DNA of 64,000 bases from Rodentibacter heidelbergensis (GCF_002000125.1 NZ_MLHH01000008.1:78056-142055), one strand, 5' to 3'. Numbered from the stretch's first letter, positions 18,829 to 28,821 are shown. Notes: a model not told the origin generated them from the sequence alone. Numbers and translations: made by a program.

Positions 18829-20838
18829 ATGAGTAAAAGAAAAGCAATCACCTTGACGCTTGCTGCAATATTGGTTGCGTTAGGCACAGGTGCACAAATT
18901 TATACCAATTATAAAGTGGATCAGGTATTACAAAAATTCCCTTACTCGTTAGATAACGAAGCGATATTACAGATTACAGAAAGCAATAAGAATTTTTTTC
19001 GCCGTGATTTAGTATTCAGTATAAAAAATAGCGAAGATGATAAGGCGGAGATGATTTCCACTCAATTAACGACTTTGCCTTTCTTTATTACCGCAGAATC
19101 CAAATTTTCTGATCAGTTTGTCCGAAAATTAAATAAATCCTTAAACATTACCATTGATAAGAATACGATTAATAGTCAATTTTCACCGGTAGGGGATTAT
19201 TTGCAGTCAACTATCCTTACCGAATTTAGAGATTTTGCCAATAAACCGCAAGAACTCGCAGTTTCACTAAACTTTGTTAATCATAAAGAAATAGAACTCA
19301 AGGGAAATTTAACCGGGTTTAATTATGATAATGACAGCAATCTAAAAAAACTTGAGGGAAAAATTCATCTTATCCCTGTTACAGCCCGTCAATATGATTT
19401 AACGAATATCGAATTATTCACTGAAAATGCGGATATTGCTTTATTAAACGGGGAGAATACGCGTTTACAGCTCAAAAATGCCACCTACAAATTTAATAAA
19501 AAAGATCAGGGGGAAAAACGGGATTTAACCACGACATTCAGTAGTGATATTTTGCGTATTTCCAATAAAAACCGCACAACAGAAGAAAGCCAAACCACAT
19601 TTGGTGGCCTCAATATCACTTTGAAACAACAGGGTGTGCCAAGTTCGGTGAATTTTTATAGTGAATTTAAACGCCTTGAAAAAGGCAATCAAAATATCAA
19701 AGCCGGGGTCAATTTACTTAGTGCCATTCTCACTCAAAATGAGGTATTTGACGGGAAACTTTCTGTGCTTTCGGTGAATGCGCCGAAAAATCAAAAACCT
19801 TACTTTCATTTGAAAGAGGGGGAATTGGTCTTGAGTTTAAATAATCAGGATCTTGAAAAAGCTTCGGTTGATTTTAAACTTAATGTCGAAAATGTAAAAC
19901 AAACCCCGGAAGATAAATCTCAACAATGGGAAGCCAAACAAGGAAAAGTGGCGATTCAATTTGCGGATTATCACCTTGCAAATGAGCTTGCTTTTCTGCC
20001 TTTTTGGTTAGACAGTCTTACGGTTAAAGCACCGGTGGTGAAAGATAATAAAGATTTTTTAAAACTTAAAGAGAAATGGGCAGAGGAATTTAGCGGACGC
20101 TCAAGTGTTCATTTTTCATTGGGGGAATTGCGCTTATTTAACAATAAACTCACTGATCTCGTCTTTGATAACCAATATCAAGCGTTAGCCAATGATCAAT
20201 ATAATGAAACCTTTACGCTCAATACCAAGAAAGTGAGCGTGCCTGAAGAGGGGATACAAATTGAAGAGTTGGTTATATCTCTTCCCATGAAAGGCAATGA
20301 GCATCGGGCTTATTTATCCTCTGCTTTTTGTTTAGGAATGTATGATAGGCTTTGCCAAGCTTATTTAACCCCATCAACGCAAGAAAAATATTTGAATAAT
20401 ATTGGGTTGGATCTTGATTTTATTTTGGATAATGCCAAGTTGAGTTTTAACCTTAACACCCTCCCTGAAACGAAAGCCTATGCGGTAAACCTTGAGGCTA
20501 ATGGCATACTGACAAAAGCACCGGAAAATGTGAAATCCTCTCGGGAGGATGCTTTCTTAGAAAGGGTAGAGGGCTTAGTTAGCCTTTCCTTTGATAAAGG
20601 ATTGGTGGATATTCCGGATGAGAAAACACGGCAAATAAAAGAACAAAGTGGAGTGTGGTCTTTCATTCAAAATGAAATTAAACCTAGAGAAAGGTTGCTT
20701 CCTCCTTTTGTTGAAGAGGGAGGAAATTATATGGCTAAGTTTGAAAAAAATGACAATGGCATTTTTATCAACGGTCAGTCCCTTGAAGAGAGAGAACAAG
20801 AGCTTTTGATAGAAGAAGGTTCTTCCGAGGAAGAATAA
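18829..20838 (+). CDS. DUF945-like (YdgA-type) envelope protein
   Basis: 669 aa with one N-terminal hydrophobic segment (about 5-25) that should act as an anchor or uncleaved signal, the rest facing the periplasm. The layout (short anchor, long beta-rich repeats, and a C-terminal GIFINGQSLEE resembling the ITLNGQKMSLEDF end of E. coli YdgA) suggests the DUF945 family, whose function is not known. It is rich in Asn, Lys and Leu, with alternating hydrophobic residues as in beta-strands. The C-terminus is acidic. It is flanked by two terminators, so it is probably a single-gene unit. Family assignment is by pattern only. Confidence 0.7.
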   Translation: MSKRKAITLTLAAILVALGTGAQIYTNYKVDQVLQKFPYSLDNEAILQITESNKNFFRRDLVFSIKNSEDDKAEMISTQLTTLPFFITAESKFSDQFVRKLNKSLNITIDKNTINSQFSPVGDYLQSTILTEFRDFANKPQELAVSLNFVNHKEIELKGNLTGFNYDNDSNLKKLEGKIHLIPVTARQYDLTNIELFTENADIALLNGENTRLQLKNATYKFNKKDQGEKRDLTTTFSSDILRISNKNRTTEESQTTFGGLNITLKQQGVPSSVNFYSEFKRLEKGNQNIKAGVNLLSAILTQNEVFDGKLSVLSVNAPKNQKPYFHLKEGELVLSLNNQDLEKASVDFKLNVENVKQTPEDKSQQWEAKQGKVAIQFADYHLANELAFLPFWLDSLTVKAPVVKDNKDFLKLKEKWAEEFSGRSSVHFSLGELRLFNNKLTDLVFDNQYQALANDQYNETFTLNTKKVSVPEEGIQIEELVISLPMKGNEHRAYLSSAFCLGMYDRLCQAYLTPSTQEKYLNNIGLDLDFILDNAKLSFNLNTLPETKAYAVNLEANGILTKAPENVKSSREDAFLERVEGLVSLSFDKGLVDIPDEKTRQIKEQSGVWSFIQNEIKPRERLLPPFVEEGGNYMAKFEKNDNGIFINGQSLEEREQELLIEEGSSEEE

Positions 20839-20841
20839 ACA

Positions 20842-20868
20842 AATACCCACCTTGCGTGGGTATTTTTA
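20842..20868 (+). terminator. Terminator after the DUF945-like gene
   Basis: AATACCCAC-CTTGC-GTGGGTATT, perfect 9-bp stem, followed by TTT. Confidence 0.88.
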
Positions 20869-20955
20869 TGGTGACGAAAAACACGCCAAAAACTGACCGC
20901 ACTTTATTCTTTACAATTAATGAAATCGACCTAAAATACGGGCTTTTAACCCCAT

Positions 20956-20969
20956 CTGCCCATGGGCAG
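20956..20969. repeat. Perfect 14-bp palindrome upstream of trhP
   Basis: CTGCCCATGGGCAG, 34 nt before the trhP start. It is GC-rich in an AT-rich leader and could be an operator or mRNA hairpin. No known regulator assigned. Confidence 0.5.
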
Positions 20970-21002
20970 GTGACTGACTTGAAATCAGAAAAAGAGTAAA
21001 TT

Positions 21003-22385
21003 ATGACAACTTCATTTAAGCCCGAATTACTTTCTCCCGCCGGTTCGCTCAAAAATATGCGCTATGCCTTTGCCTATGGGGCAGATGCCGTTTATGCCGG
21101 TCAGCCTCGTTATAGCTTGCGTGTGCGTAATAATGAATTTAATCATGCGAATTTAAAAATTGGTATTGATGAAGCCCACGCCCTTGGCAAAAAATTCTAT
21201 GTGGTGGTGAATATTGCACCGCACAATTCTAAACTGAAAACCTTTATTAAAGATTTACAACCGGTGATTGATATGGGACCGGATGCGTTAATTATGTCCG
21301 ATCCCGGTTTAATCATGTTAGTGCGTGAACATTTCCCTCATATCGATATTCACCTTTCCGTACAAGCTAATGCAGTAAACTGGGCAACAGTGAAGTTTTG
21401 GAAGCAAATGGGGCTTACTCGGGTGATTTTATCCCGTGAGCTTTCGTTAGACGAAATTGCTGAAATTCGTCAGCAAGTGCCGGATATTGAACTCGAAATT
21501 TTTGTACACGGTGCGTTATGTATGGCCTATTCAGGGCGTTGTTTACTTTCCGGTTACATTAATAAGCGTGATCCGAACCAAGGCACTTGCACCAATGCCT
21601 GCCGTTGGGAATATAAAATGGAAGAAGGCACGACAGATGAAGTGGGCAATATTGTGCCAAAAGTCGATCCTCACCAACAAATTGAAGTTAAAAATGTTGC
21701 CCCAACGCTGGGTGAAGGACAGGTGACGGATAAAGTCTTTCTTTATACGGAATCACAAAAGCCGGATGAACAAATGACTGCTTTTGAAGATGAACACGGC
21801 ACTTACTTTATGAATTCAAAAGACTTGCGTGCCGTACAACATGTGGAAAAATTGACCGCACTTGGTGTCCATTCCTTAAAAATCGAAGGGCGAACCAAAT
21901 CTTTCTATTATTGCGCCCGTACTGCGCAAGTGTATCGAAAAGCGATTGATGATGCAGCAGCGGGTAAACCTTTTGATGAAAGTTTAATGGATACGTTGGA
22001 ATCCCTCGCCCATCGTGGCTATACCGAAGGGTTTTTACGTCGCCATACACATGATGAGTATCAAAACTATGAATATGGCTATTCTATTTCTGATCGTCAG
22101 CAGTTTGTTGGTGAGTTTACCGGAAAACGCAACGATCAGGGCATGGCTGAAGTGGCAGTAAAAAATAAGTTTTTATTGGGCGATGAAGTCGAAATGATGA
22201 CGCCACAAGGCAATATCAATTTTAAAATAGAGAAAATGCTTAATCGAAAAAATGAGCCGGTTGAGGCAGCATTAGGTGACGGGCATTTTGTTTTTTTAGA
22301 CGTGCCACAAGACATTAACCTTGCCTATGCACTGCTAATGCGTAATTTAGTGGATAGCAATACTCGTAATCCACATAAAATATAA
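21003..22385 (+). CDS. trhP: U32 family tRNA 5-hydroxyuridine protein TrhP (YegQ)
   Basis: 460 aa. It matches E. coli YegQ/TrhP nearly throughout: LLSPAGSLKNMRYAFAYGAD at the start, the U32 signature EIFVHGALCMAYSGRC (about 165-180), NKRDPNQGTCTNACRW with conserved cysteines that may hold an Fe-S cluster, and SLKIEGRTKSFYYCARTAQV. TrhP is needed for prephenate-dependent 5-hydroxyuridine at tRNA position 34; although in a 'peptidase U32' family it is not a protease. An uptake word lies in the gene (21855). No terminator follows; two small RNA genes begin almost at once. Confidence 0.94.
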   Translation: MTTSFKPELLSPAGSLKNMRYAFAYGADAVYAGQPRYSLRVRNNEFNHANLKIGIDEAHALGKKFYVVVNIAPHNSKLKTFIKDLQPVIDMGPDALIMSDPGLIMLVREHFPHIDIHLSVQANAVNWATVKFWKQMGLTRVILSRELSLDEIAEIRQQVPDIELEIFVHGALCMAYSGRCLLSGYINKRDPNQGTCTNACRWEYKMEEGTTDEVGNIVPKVDPHQQIEVKNVAPTLGEGQVTDKVFLYTESQKPDEQMTAFEDEHGTYFMNSKDLRAVQHVEKLTALGVHSLKIEGRTKSFYYCARTAQVYRKAIDDAAAGKPFDESLMDTLESLAHRGYTEGFLRRHTHDEYQNYEYGYSISDRQQFVGEFTGKRNDQGMAEVAVKNKFLLGDEVEMMTPQGNINFKIEKMLNRKNEPVEAALGDGHFVFLDVPQDINLAYALLMRNLVDSNTRNPHKI

Positions 22386-22387
22386 AT

Positions 22388-22432
22388 TATTTGTTAAATA
22401 ATTGTTGCATTTGTTTTGTGTTTTAGTATAAT
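22388..22432 (+). promoter_or_regulatory. Promoter and upstream box of small RNA 1
   Basis: TTGCAT (22405-22410), 16-nt spacer, TATAAT (22427-22432). Four bases upstream of the -35 lies TATTTGTTAAATA (22388-22400), an inverted repeat preserved in the second copy. It also reads as TTGTTA repeated 11 nt apart (ArcA-like), but the regulator is not known. Confidence 0.75.
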
Positions 22433-22439
22433 GCGCCTC

Positions 22440-22523
22440 GTACCTGATTTGTTAATTCAACAACTCATAGTATGACTCCAAATACTTTCGCCCTTTCAGA
22501 TTGTTTCGAAAGGGCTTTTTTTT
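22440..22523 (+). ncRNA. Small RNA, tandem copy 1 (about 84 nt)
   Basis: Between trhP and nagE. A strong promoter predicts a start at G22440, and GCCCTTTC-N10-GAAAGGGC with eight T's (22490-22523) ends it. The first 45 nt (through ACTCCAAATA) are identical to copy 2, while the linker before the terminator differs by two nucleotides, changing the reading frame of the one internal ATG, so it is not a peptide gene. A short stem TTGTT-AATTC-AACAA lies near the 5' end. ACTCATA (22463-22469) and ACTCC (22475-22479) are complementary to the start-codon region and Shine-Dalgarno of the nearby nagE. Likely Hfq-type trans-acting RNA; I know no named family it belongs to. Confidence 0.8.
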
Positions 22524-22655
22524 GCGTATTGAAAAGAATATCACGCTGTAAATACAGGGCGTCATCCCTGCTTGGCAAAGGGGGGAGGTTAGCCGGCATG
22601 GGGAGGATATAGCCTAATCAAAGCGAAGAATATTATTTTTACAAAAAATGTGAAA

Positions 22656-22700
22656 TATTTGTTAAATAATAGTTGCATTGGTTTTGAATTTGAGTATAAT
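22656..22700 (+). promoter_or_regulatory. Promoter and upstream box of small RNA 2
   Basis: TTGCAT (22673-22678), 16-nt spacer, TATAAT (22695-22700), with the same TATTTGTTAAATA box (22656-22668) at the same distance as in copy 1. The 130 nt between the two RNA genes holds a small hairpin (CAGGG...CCCTG) and no gene I can see. Confidence 0.75.
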
Positions 22701-22707
22701 TCTCTCC

Positions 22708-22790
22708 GTACCTGATTTGTTAATTCAACAACTCATAGTATGACTCCAAATAACTTTTTGCCCTTTCAGTGTTTGAAAGGGCCTTTTTTT
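22708..22790 (+). ncRNA. Small RNA, tandem copy 2 (about 83 nt)
   Basis: Sibling of copy 1, 268 nt downstream, with the same promoter layout. The 5' 45 nt are identical to copy 1. The terminator is GCCCTTTCA-GTGT-TTGAAAGGGC with seven T's (22760-22790): stem sequence is nearly kept but the loop differs. ACTCATA (22731-22737) and ACTCC (22743-22747) repeat the possible nagE-pairing segments. It runs toward the convergent nagE terminator. The pattern of conservation (promoter, 5' half, terminator stem) is what a duplicated regulatory RNA should show. Confidence 0.8.
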
Positions 22791-22814
22791 ATGTGCGCTA
22801 AAAAGAAAAGTATA

Positions 22815-22850
22815 GATAAAAAAATACCGCCCAGTTTATTGAGCGGTATT
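22815..22850 (-). terminator. nagE terminator
   Basis: Minus strand AATACCGC...GCGGTATT, 8-bp stem with a 12-nt loop, followed by TTTTTTT. Confidence 0.88.
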
Positions 22851-22870
22851 CTGATGGCTTTTAATCATGC

Positions 22871-24337
22871 TTAGTGAACATAGCGTTTCATCGCTTCAGC
22901 AATGAGCTCTGCTTCAGGGCCTAGCACCACTTGTAACCCATCATTGCCTATTTTGATCGTCCCTTTTGAACCGAGGGATTTCAGCTGCGCTTCATTGATA
23001 TTGTTGTGATCAACCAAGGTAAGACGTAATCGAGTGATACAGGCATCAATATGTTTGAAGTTTTCTTTCCCACCCAACGCATCAATAAATTTGATCGCCG
23101 TTTCTTCACGAGAACTGTTTTCTGCCACGGCCGTTTCTTCCTGTGTTTCTTCTTGATCTTCACGTCCAAGGGTTTTGAGGTTGAACATCTTGATTGCGGC
23201 ACGGAATATCACATAGTAAATGGCAAAGAAAACGACGCCTTGTACAATGAGCATATACCAATTTACCGCAAGCGGATTACGAGAAGAAAGTACCATATCC
23301 ACTAAACCGGCACTGAAACCAAAGCCGGCAATCCAGTGCATACTTGCTGCAATAAACACGGAGATCCCGGTTAAGAGTGCGTGAATAACATAAAGAATTG
23401 GGGCGACGAACATGAATGAAAACTCAAGTGGCTCGGTAATCCCGGTGAAGAAAGAAGCAAAGGCGGCAGCCAACATAATGGAAGCTACTTTGGTTTTTTG
23501 GCTTGGTTTGGCACTGTGGTAAATAGCCAAAGCCGCACCCGGTAAACCAAACATCATCACCGGGAAGAAGCCTGCTTGATACATACCGGTTACCCCGACA
23601 GTTGCGCTGCCTTCAGCAAGGGATTTTGCGCCACCGAGGAAATTTGGAATATCGTTAATTCCCGCTACATCAAACCAGAATACGGAGTTTAAGGCATGGT
23701 GTAAGCCCACTGAAATGAGCAAGCGGTTAAAGAAACCATAGATGCCTGCACCAACGGCGCCTAAATCTTTGATTGACTCACCGAAAGAAACAAGACCATT
23801 AAAAATAGGTGGCCAAACGTAGAGAAGAAGGAAAGAAAGGGCGATCATTACAAAGGCCACGACAATCGGTACGAGGCGTTTTCCACTAAAGAACGACAGG
23901 GCTTTAGGTAATTCCACCTGATAAAAACGATTATAAAGTTCGGCAGAAATAACCCCAATTAGGATCCCAATAAATTGGTTGTTAATTTTGCCAAAAGCGG
24001 CAGGAACTTGGCTTGGGTCAATATGTTGCAATTGTGCGACACCGCCCGGAGAAAGCAATGTAGTCACTACATAAAAACCTACCAAGCCGGAAAGGGCTGC
24101 GGAACCATGCTTGTCTTTGGATAAACCAAAAGCCACCCCAACGGCGAATAATAAGCCCATATTATCAATAATAGCCGCCCCTGATTTGATTAATAAGGCC
24201 GCTAATTGACTATTTGCCCCCCAACCGTCGGGGTCGATCCAATAACCGATCCCCATTAATAGTGCGGCGGCAGGCAAGGCGGCAACTGGAACCATCAATG
24301 CCTGTCCGATTTTTTGTGCATAGCTTAGAACACTCAT
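22871..24337 (-). CDS. nagE: PTS EIICB transporter, N-acetylglucosamine type (NagE-like)
   Basis: 488 aa inner-membrane sugar phosphotransferase of the glucose superfamily. EIIC spans about residues 1-380 (LPAAALLMGIGYW, GLHHALNSVFWF, GLPGAALAIYHSAKP, FTGITEPLEFSFMFVAPI), then IKMFNLKTLGRED, shared with E. coli NagE, then EIIB with phosphorylated Cys433 (IDACITRLRL). The EIIA domain present in E. coli NagE is absent, so a separate Crr-type EIIA must donate phosphate. GlcNAc is favoured over glucose by motif details and by the nan/nag neighbours. Shine-Dalgarno AAGGAG is 5 nt from ATG; both lie in a segment complementary to the two small RNAs. Confidence 0.85.
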   Translation of the reverse strand: MSVLSYAQKIGQALMVPVAALPAAALLMGIGYWIDPDGWGANSQLAALLIKSGAAIIDNMGLLFAVGVAFGLSKDKHGSAALSGLVGFYVVTTLLSPGGVAQLQHIDPSQVPAAFGKINNQFIGILIGVISAELYNRFYQVELPKALSFFSGKRLVPIVVAFVMIALSFLLLYVWPPIFNGLVSFGESIKDLGAVGAGIYGFFNRLLISVGLHHALNSVFWFDVAGINDIPNFLGGAKSLAEGSATVGVTGMYQAGFFPVMMFGLPGAALAIYHSAKPSQKTKVASIMLAAAFASFFTGITEPLEFSFMFVAPILYVIHALLTGISVFIAASMHWIAGFGFSAGLVDMVLSSRNPLAVNWYMLIVQGVVFFAIYYVIFRAAIKMFNLKTLGREDQEETQEETAVAENSSREETAIKFIDALGGKENFKHIDACITRLRLTLVDHNNINEAQLKSLGSKGTIKIGNDGLQVVLGPEAELIAEAMKRYVH

Positions 24338-24360
24338 AAATACTCCTTAGATTTTTTATG

Positions 24361-24393
24361 CACCGCTTGTAAGGATACTGTTCACAAGCGGTC
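24361..24393. repeat. Inverted pair of Apl-type uptake words between nanM and nagE
   Basis: ACCGCTTGT and ACAAGCGGT form a perfect 9-bp stem around 24361-24392. ACAAGCGGTC is the uptake word of the Actinobacillus pleuropneumoniae branch, not the AAGTGCGGT used elsewhere in this window. No T tract on the minus strand. It lies in the nagE leader or nanM 3' end. Confidence 0.6.
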
Positions 24394-24411
24394 GTTTATC
24401 TTTATTTGTGG

Positions 24412-25539
24412 TTATTCCACGGTTAATTTCTTACCGTCATAGCTTAACGCTTTCACCGAGGTTAAGGCTTTTCCACCGTCGGTTTCACCACCAATTAATA
24501 GCACCTTATTATCATAAGAAACGGATAATCCATAGCCGATATTCATTGGTAGCTCGCCAATAATACGCCATTTTCCATTATTTAAGGTATAAATTTCCTT
24601 ATGCCATGTTTTGCTTAACCCTTTGTGAGCGTGCAACATACCTTCTTTAAATTGTTTAACCGATCCCGGGAAGTTTGCGCCTCCGGTGACTAAATAATGC
24701 CCATGGCTATAACCTGCCATTGCACCGGCTAAACCATCTTGGCTTTTTCCTTCAGGGGCTGGTAAATCAGGTAGATTTTTCCATTGCACACCTTTGGCGG
24801 TGAATTGCCCTTGGTGGGTTTCTGCGGTGCGAAGTCCGGGTTTGATTTCTCCATTCACCACCATTAAATCTTTGTCTTGAATGGTAAATGCGGCACCGGC
24901 CCGACCGGAAAATGGCAGCCGACCTTCATTACGCCATTGATTGGTTGAAGGCTGATAGCTTAATAATTCCGTGGTAAAGAAATAATCTTCCGGGCGTTGA
25001 TTGAAATAGGCGGCGGCTATGGCTTCTTTTTTCATTTTATCTTCACCGGCAGCCATCGTATCTTGGAAGAAACCATTAAAGAGAGCAAGATTGGAGCCAC
25101 CGACAATGTAAACCTTATCGCCATATGATGCACCGGATGAACCCACTAAACCTCGTGGAGAACGGGTTGGCAATTTTGTCCAAGTATTATCCGTTGGATT
25201 ATACTGGTAGGCATCATTGACTAATTGAAGCTCACCTTTTTCATTTTTTTGCAAGCCGCCAAAAATATAAAGTTTTCCCTCTACTGCAACGGCAACGGGC
25301 TGATTGCGTTCTCCACCCGGGAAGGTAGCAATCTCTTGCCATTGGGCGGCAGGGTCTTTTAGGTTGAGGGAATAGAATTTATCGCCACCGGAACCTAATC
25401 CCACATAAACGGTATCACCGATTAATGCCCCCGCTCCACTTTTAATGCCCACAGGCAGATCCGGATAAGCCTGAGCGTTTGCAGAAAAGGCGAGGGTGGC
25501 AAAAAGTGCTGTGCATAATGCTGTTTTTGTTCGTGTCAT
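24412..25539 (-). CDS. nanM: N-acetylneuraminate epimerase (sialic acid mutarotase)
   Basis: About 375 aa periplasmic protein with a signal peptide ending AFSANAQA. Kelch-type blades recur ([45 protein letters not shown]). It follows E. coli NanM closely: [36 protein letters not shown]. The enzyme speeds alpha-to-beta conversion of free sialic acid so the transporter can use it. The first in-frame ATG is at 25551, but GAGG overlaps it; 25539 (MTRTK...) has the proper spacing. It lies between nagE and siaQM on the same strand. Confidence 0.92.
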   Translation of the reverse strand: MTRTKTALCTALFATLAFSANAQAYPDLPVGIKSGAGALIGDTVYVGLGSGGDKFYSLNLKDPAAQWQEIATFPGGERNQPVAVAVEGKLYIFGGLQKNEKGELQLVNDAYQYNPTDNTWTKLPTRSPRGLVGSSGASYGDKVYIVGGSNLALFNGFFQDTMAAGEDKMKKEAIAAAYFNQRPEDYFFTTELLSYQPSTNQWRNEGRLPFSGRAGAAFTIQDKDLMVVNGEIKPGLRTAETHQGQFTAKGVQWKNLPDLPAPEGKSQDGLAGAMAGYSHGHYLVTGGANFPGSVKQFKEGMLHAHKGLSKTWHKEIYTLNNGKWRIIGELPMNIGYGLSVSYDNKVLLIGGETDGGKALTSVKALSYDGKKLTVE

Positions 25540-25605
25540 CATAAACCTCATTGGGTAATGTTAGGGTTGGCTATTCATAAAACAGCATTGAATAGCGTGT
25601 GATTT

Positions 25606-25645
25606 AAAGTGCGGTCAAAAATGAGCGTATTTTTAACCGCACTTT
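25606..25645 (-). terminator. Inverted uptake-word hairpin after siaQM
   Basis: AAAGTGCGGT and ACCGCACTTT flank an inner AAAAAT/ATTTTT pairing, giving a long stem. The following minus-strand bases are only weakly T-rich, so termination may be partial before nanM. Confidence 0.6.
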
Positions 25646-25659
25646 GGATTATCTCTCCT

Positions 25660-27510
25660 TTACGGAATCAACAGATTCGGTATAAAGGTAATAATTTGTG
25701 GGAACACCGTAATTAAAATTAACATCGCAAAAATAGGGACTAAGAACGGTAATACCCCTTTGGTGACGGTAGATACCGACATATTGCCGACACGGGCGAC
25801 CACAAAGAGCGCCATACCCATTGGTGGGGTTAAAATACCGATCATCATATTTAACGTGGTCATCACCCCAAAGAATACGAGGTCGATATTAAATTGCATC
25901 GCAATGGGGATAAGCATTGGTAGCACTAAGAATTGCAATGCTAAAGCATCAATAAACATCCCCAAGAAGAGCAACAAGGCATTAATCATCACTAAGACCA
26001 TTAACGGTGAATCTGCCACCGCAACAAATACATCGGCAATACGCATAGCCACTTGTTCACGGGCTATCATATCGCCGAAGAAAGTTACCGTCATAATCAT
26101 TAATGCCACCACACCGGTAATTGCCATGGCTTCAACACAGCTGTTGAAAAGCATTTTTAGAGTGAGTTCTTTGTAGACAAATTTTCCGATAATTACAGAA
26201 TAGGTTGCAGCGACTACGGCAGATTCCGTTGGGCTAAAGAGACCGGAGAAGATCCCACCAATAATTAATAATGGCGTTAAAATTGCCCAAAATGCCCTTT
26301 TAAATGCGCTGCAAAGTTGCTCGCGGGAGGCTTTAGGGGTTCTTGGATAACCCCGCTTTTTAGACACATAATAATTCATCGCCATTAATGCGATAGTGAC
26401 GAGTACGCCCGGCACAAAACCGGCAATAAAGAGTTTCGCAATGGATTCGTTGGCAATCACCCCGTAAATGATCATGGCAATGCTCGGTGGCACTAAAGGG
26501 CCGATAATACAAGAGGCGGCAGTGATCCCCCCACAAATATCATCATCATAACCGGCATCACGCATGGCTTTAATTTCAAGTTGACCTAAACCGCCTGCAT
26601 CGGCAAGGGCAGAGCCTGACATACCGGAGAATAATAAACTTGCGCCAATATTCACATGGCCCATTCCGCCGGTATAGTGTCCTAGCAGGGCTTTGGCGAA
26701 ACTAAAAATGCGTTCGGTAATCCCGCCGGTATTCATCAAAATACCGGTGAGAATATAAAACGGCACAGCGAGCAGTGGGAAGCTGTCAAGGCTGTATACC
26801 AGTTTATCTGCCGCCGCATTGACCACATTCCAGCGGGTCATGGAAAAATAAAGCAGAGAGGTAATAAAAAGCGACCAGCCCACCGGTACGCCTAAGAACA
26901 TAATGACAAGCCACACCAACAAAGCGACATAGACGGCATTTGAGCCTAATTTCATATAGTTCGTGAAACGCAGCACTTTAAACCACTCAGGGGCGAAGAA
27001 TAAAATTGCCAGTAAAATGACCGCACTTATGATGAAAAATGTGGCAGGTAAATAGCTTTTCCCTTCTTTGAAATTATGGGCTTGAGCTTGGAAAAAACGC
27101 ACCATCATCAACAATGCGATGATAGGGAGAGAAGCAAAAATCCATTTTTCAGAAATGCCACCCAGTGCATCAATAGGGAAGGAGGCATTCATGAAATTTC
27201 GAACACCAAAGTGAATAAAAAAGAAAATACCGGCAAAAATAATGAGTTGAACAAAGGTGTTGGCAATTTTTCTGATTTTCTCGGGCATCAAATTCGTTAA
27301 GAAATCAATATAGACGTGTTCTTGTTTTCTGATTGCCACACTAATCCCGAGCATCCCGACATAAACAAAAAGGAGCTTAGCCAGTTCTTCACTCCAAATC
27401 AGCGGAGCGTGAAAGAGTTGTCGGGAAAGAATTTGGGCGATAAGAATACAAAAAATGACGAGAAATAAAACGCCACCAATCCATTCTTCAAGTTTGTTAA
27501 AAATTTTCAT
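25660..27510 (-). CDS. siaT: Sialic acid TRAP transporter, fused small and large membrane subunits
   Basis: 616 aa. The first about 165 residues are the four-helix DctQ/SiaQ-like part ([39 protein letters not shown]), joined by a linker helix to the DctM/SiaM-like 12-helix part ([49 protein letters not shown]). The QM fusion is the Haemophilus type. With SiaP it imports N-acetylneuraminate using a sodium gradient. Downstream of siaP in the same operon with a hairpin in between. An uptake word lies inside (27020). Confidence 0.95.
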   Translation of the reverse strand: MKIFNKLEEWIGGVLFLVIFCILIAQILSRQLFHAPLIWSEELAKLLFVYVGMLGISVAIRKQEHVYIDFLTNLMPEKIRKIANTFVQLIIFAGIFFFIHFGVRNFMNASFPIDALGGISEKWIFASLPIIALLMMVRFFQAQAHNFKEGKSYLPATFFIISAVILLAILFFAPEWFKVLRFTNYMKLGSNAVYVALLVWLVIMFLGVPVGWSLFITSLLYFSMTRWNVVNAAADKLVYSLDSFPLLAVPFYILTGILMNTGGITERIFSFAKALLGHYTGGMGHVNIGASLLFSGMSGSALADAGGLGQLEIKAMRDAGYDDDICGGITAASCIIGPLVPPSIAMIIYGVIANESIAKLFIAGFVPGVLVTIALMAMNYYVSKKRGYPRTPKASREQLCSAFKRAFWAILTPLLIIGGIFSGLFSPTESAVVAATYSVIIGKFVYKELTLKMLFNSCVEAMAITGVVALMIMTVTFFGDMIAREQVAMRIADVFVAVADSPLMVLVMINALLLFLGMFIDALALQFLVLPMLIPIAMQFNIDLVFFGVMTTLNMMIGILTPPMGMALFVVARVGNMSVSTVTKGVLPFLVPIFAMLILITVFPQIITFIPNLLIP

Positions 27511-27552
27511 ACTTCACTCCATGAAAGAAGACCAAAGGAAGCAAGATGAGAG

Positions 27553-27578
27553 AAGTGCGCCAAATTATTGACGCACTT
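27553..27578 (-). promoter_or_regulatory. Hairpin between siaP and siaQM
   Basis: AAGTGCG and CGCACTT form a 7-bp stem with a 12-nt loop; each arm is a decayed uptake word. It may stabilise the siaP 3' end or cause partial termination, giving more binding protein than membrane subunits. Confidence 0.5.
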
Positions 27579-27585
27579 GGTATGA

Positions 27586-28821
<1,236 letters not shown>

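Noticed and set aside
22388..22400. NagC/Mlc operator at the small RNA promoters
   Set aside because: The TTATTT...AAATAA arms are there but the spacer is 3 nt instead of the longer spacer of NagC/Mlc sites.
22471..22523. ATG inside the small RNAs as a small peptide gene
   Set aside because: No Shine-Dalgarno; the two copies differ by 2 nt after the ATG, so the frames diverge, and the frame runs through the terminator.
24361..24393. Hairpin as an ordinary nanM terminator
   Set aside because: No T tract follows on the minus strand; it may still be an mRNA structure, so it is listed as a repeat instead.
25606..25645. Boundary of a mobile element formed by the inverted uptake words near nanM
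   Set aside because: No direct repeats or transposase nearby; the same paired arrangement follows many other genes in the window.
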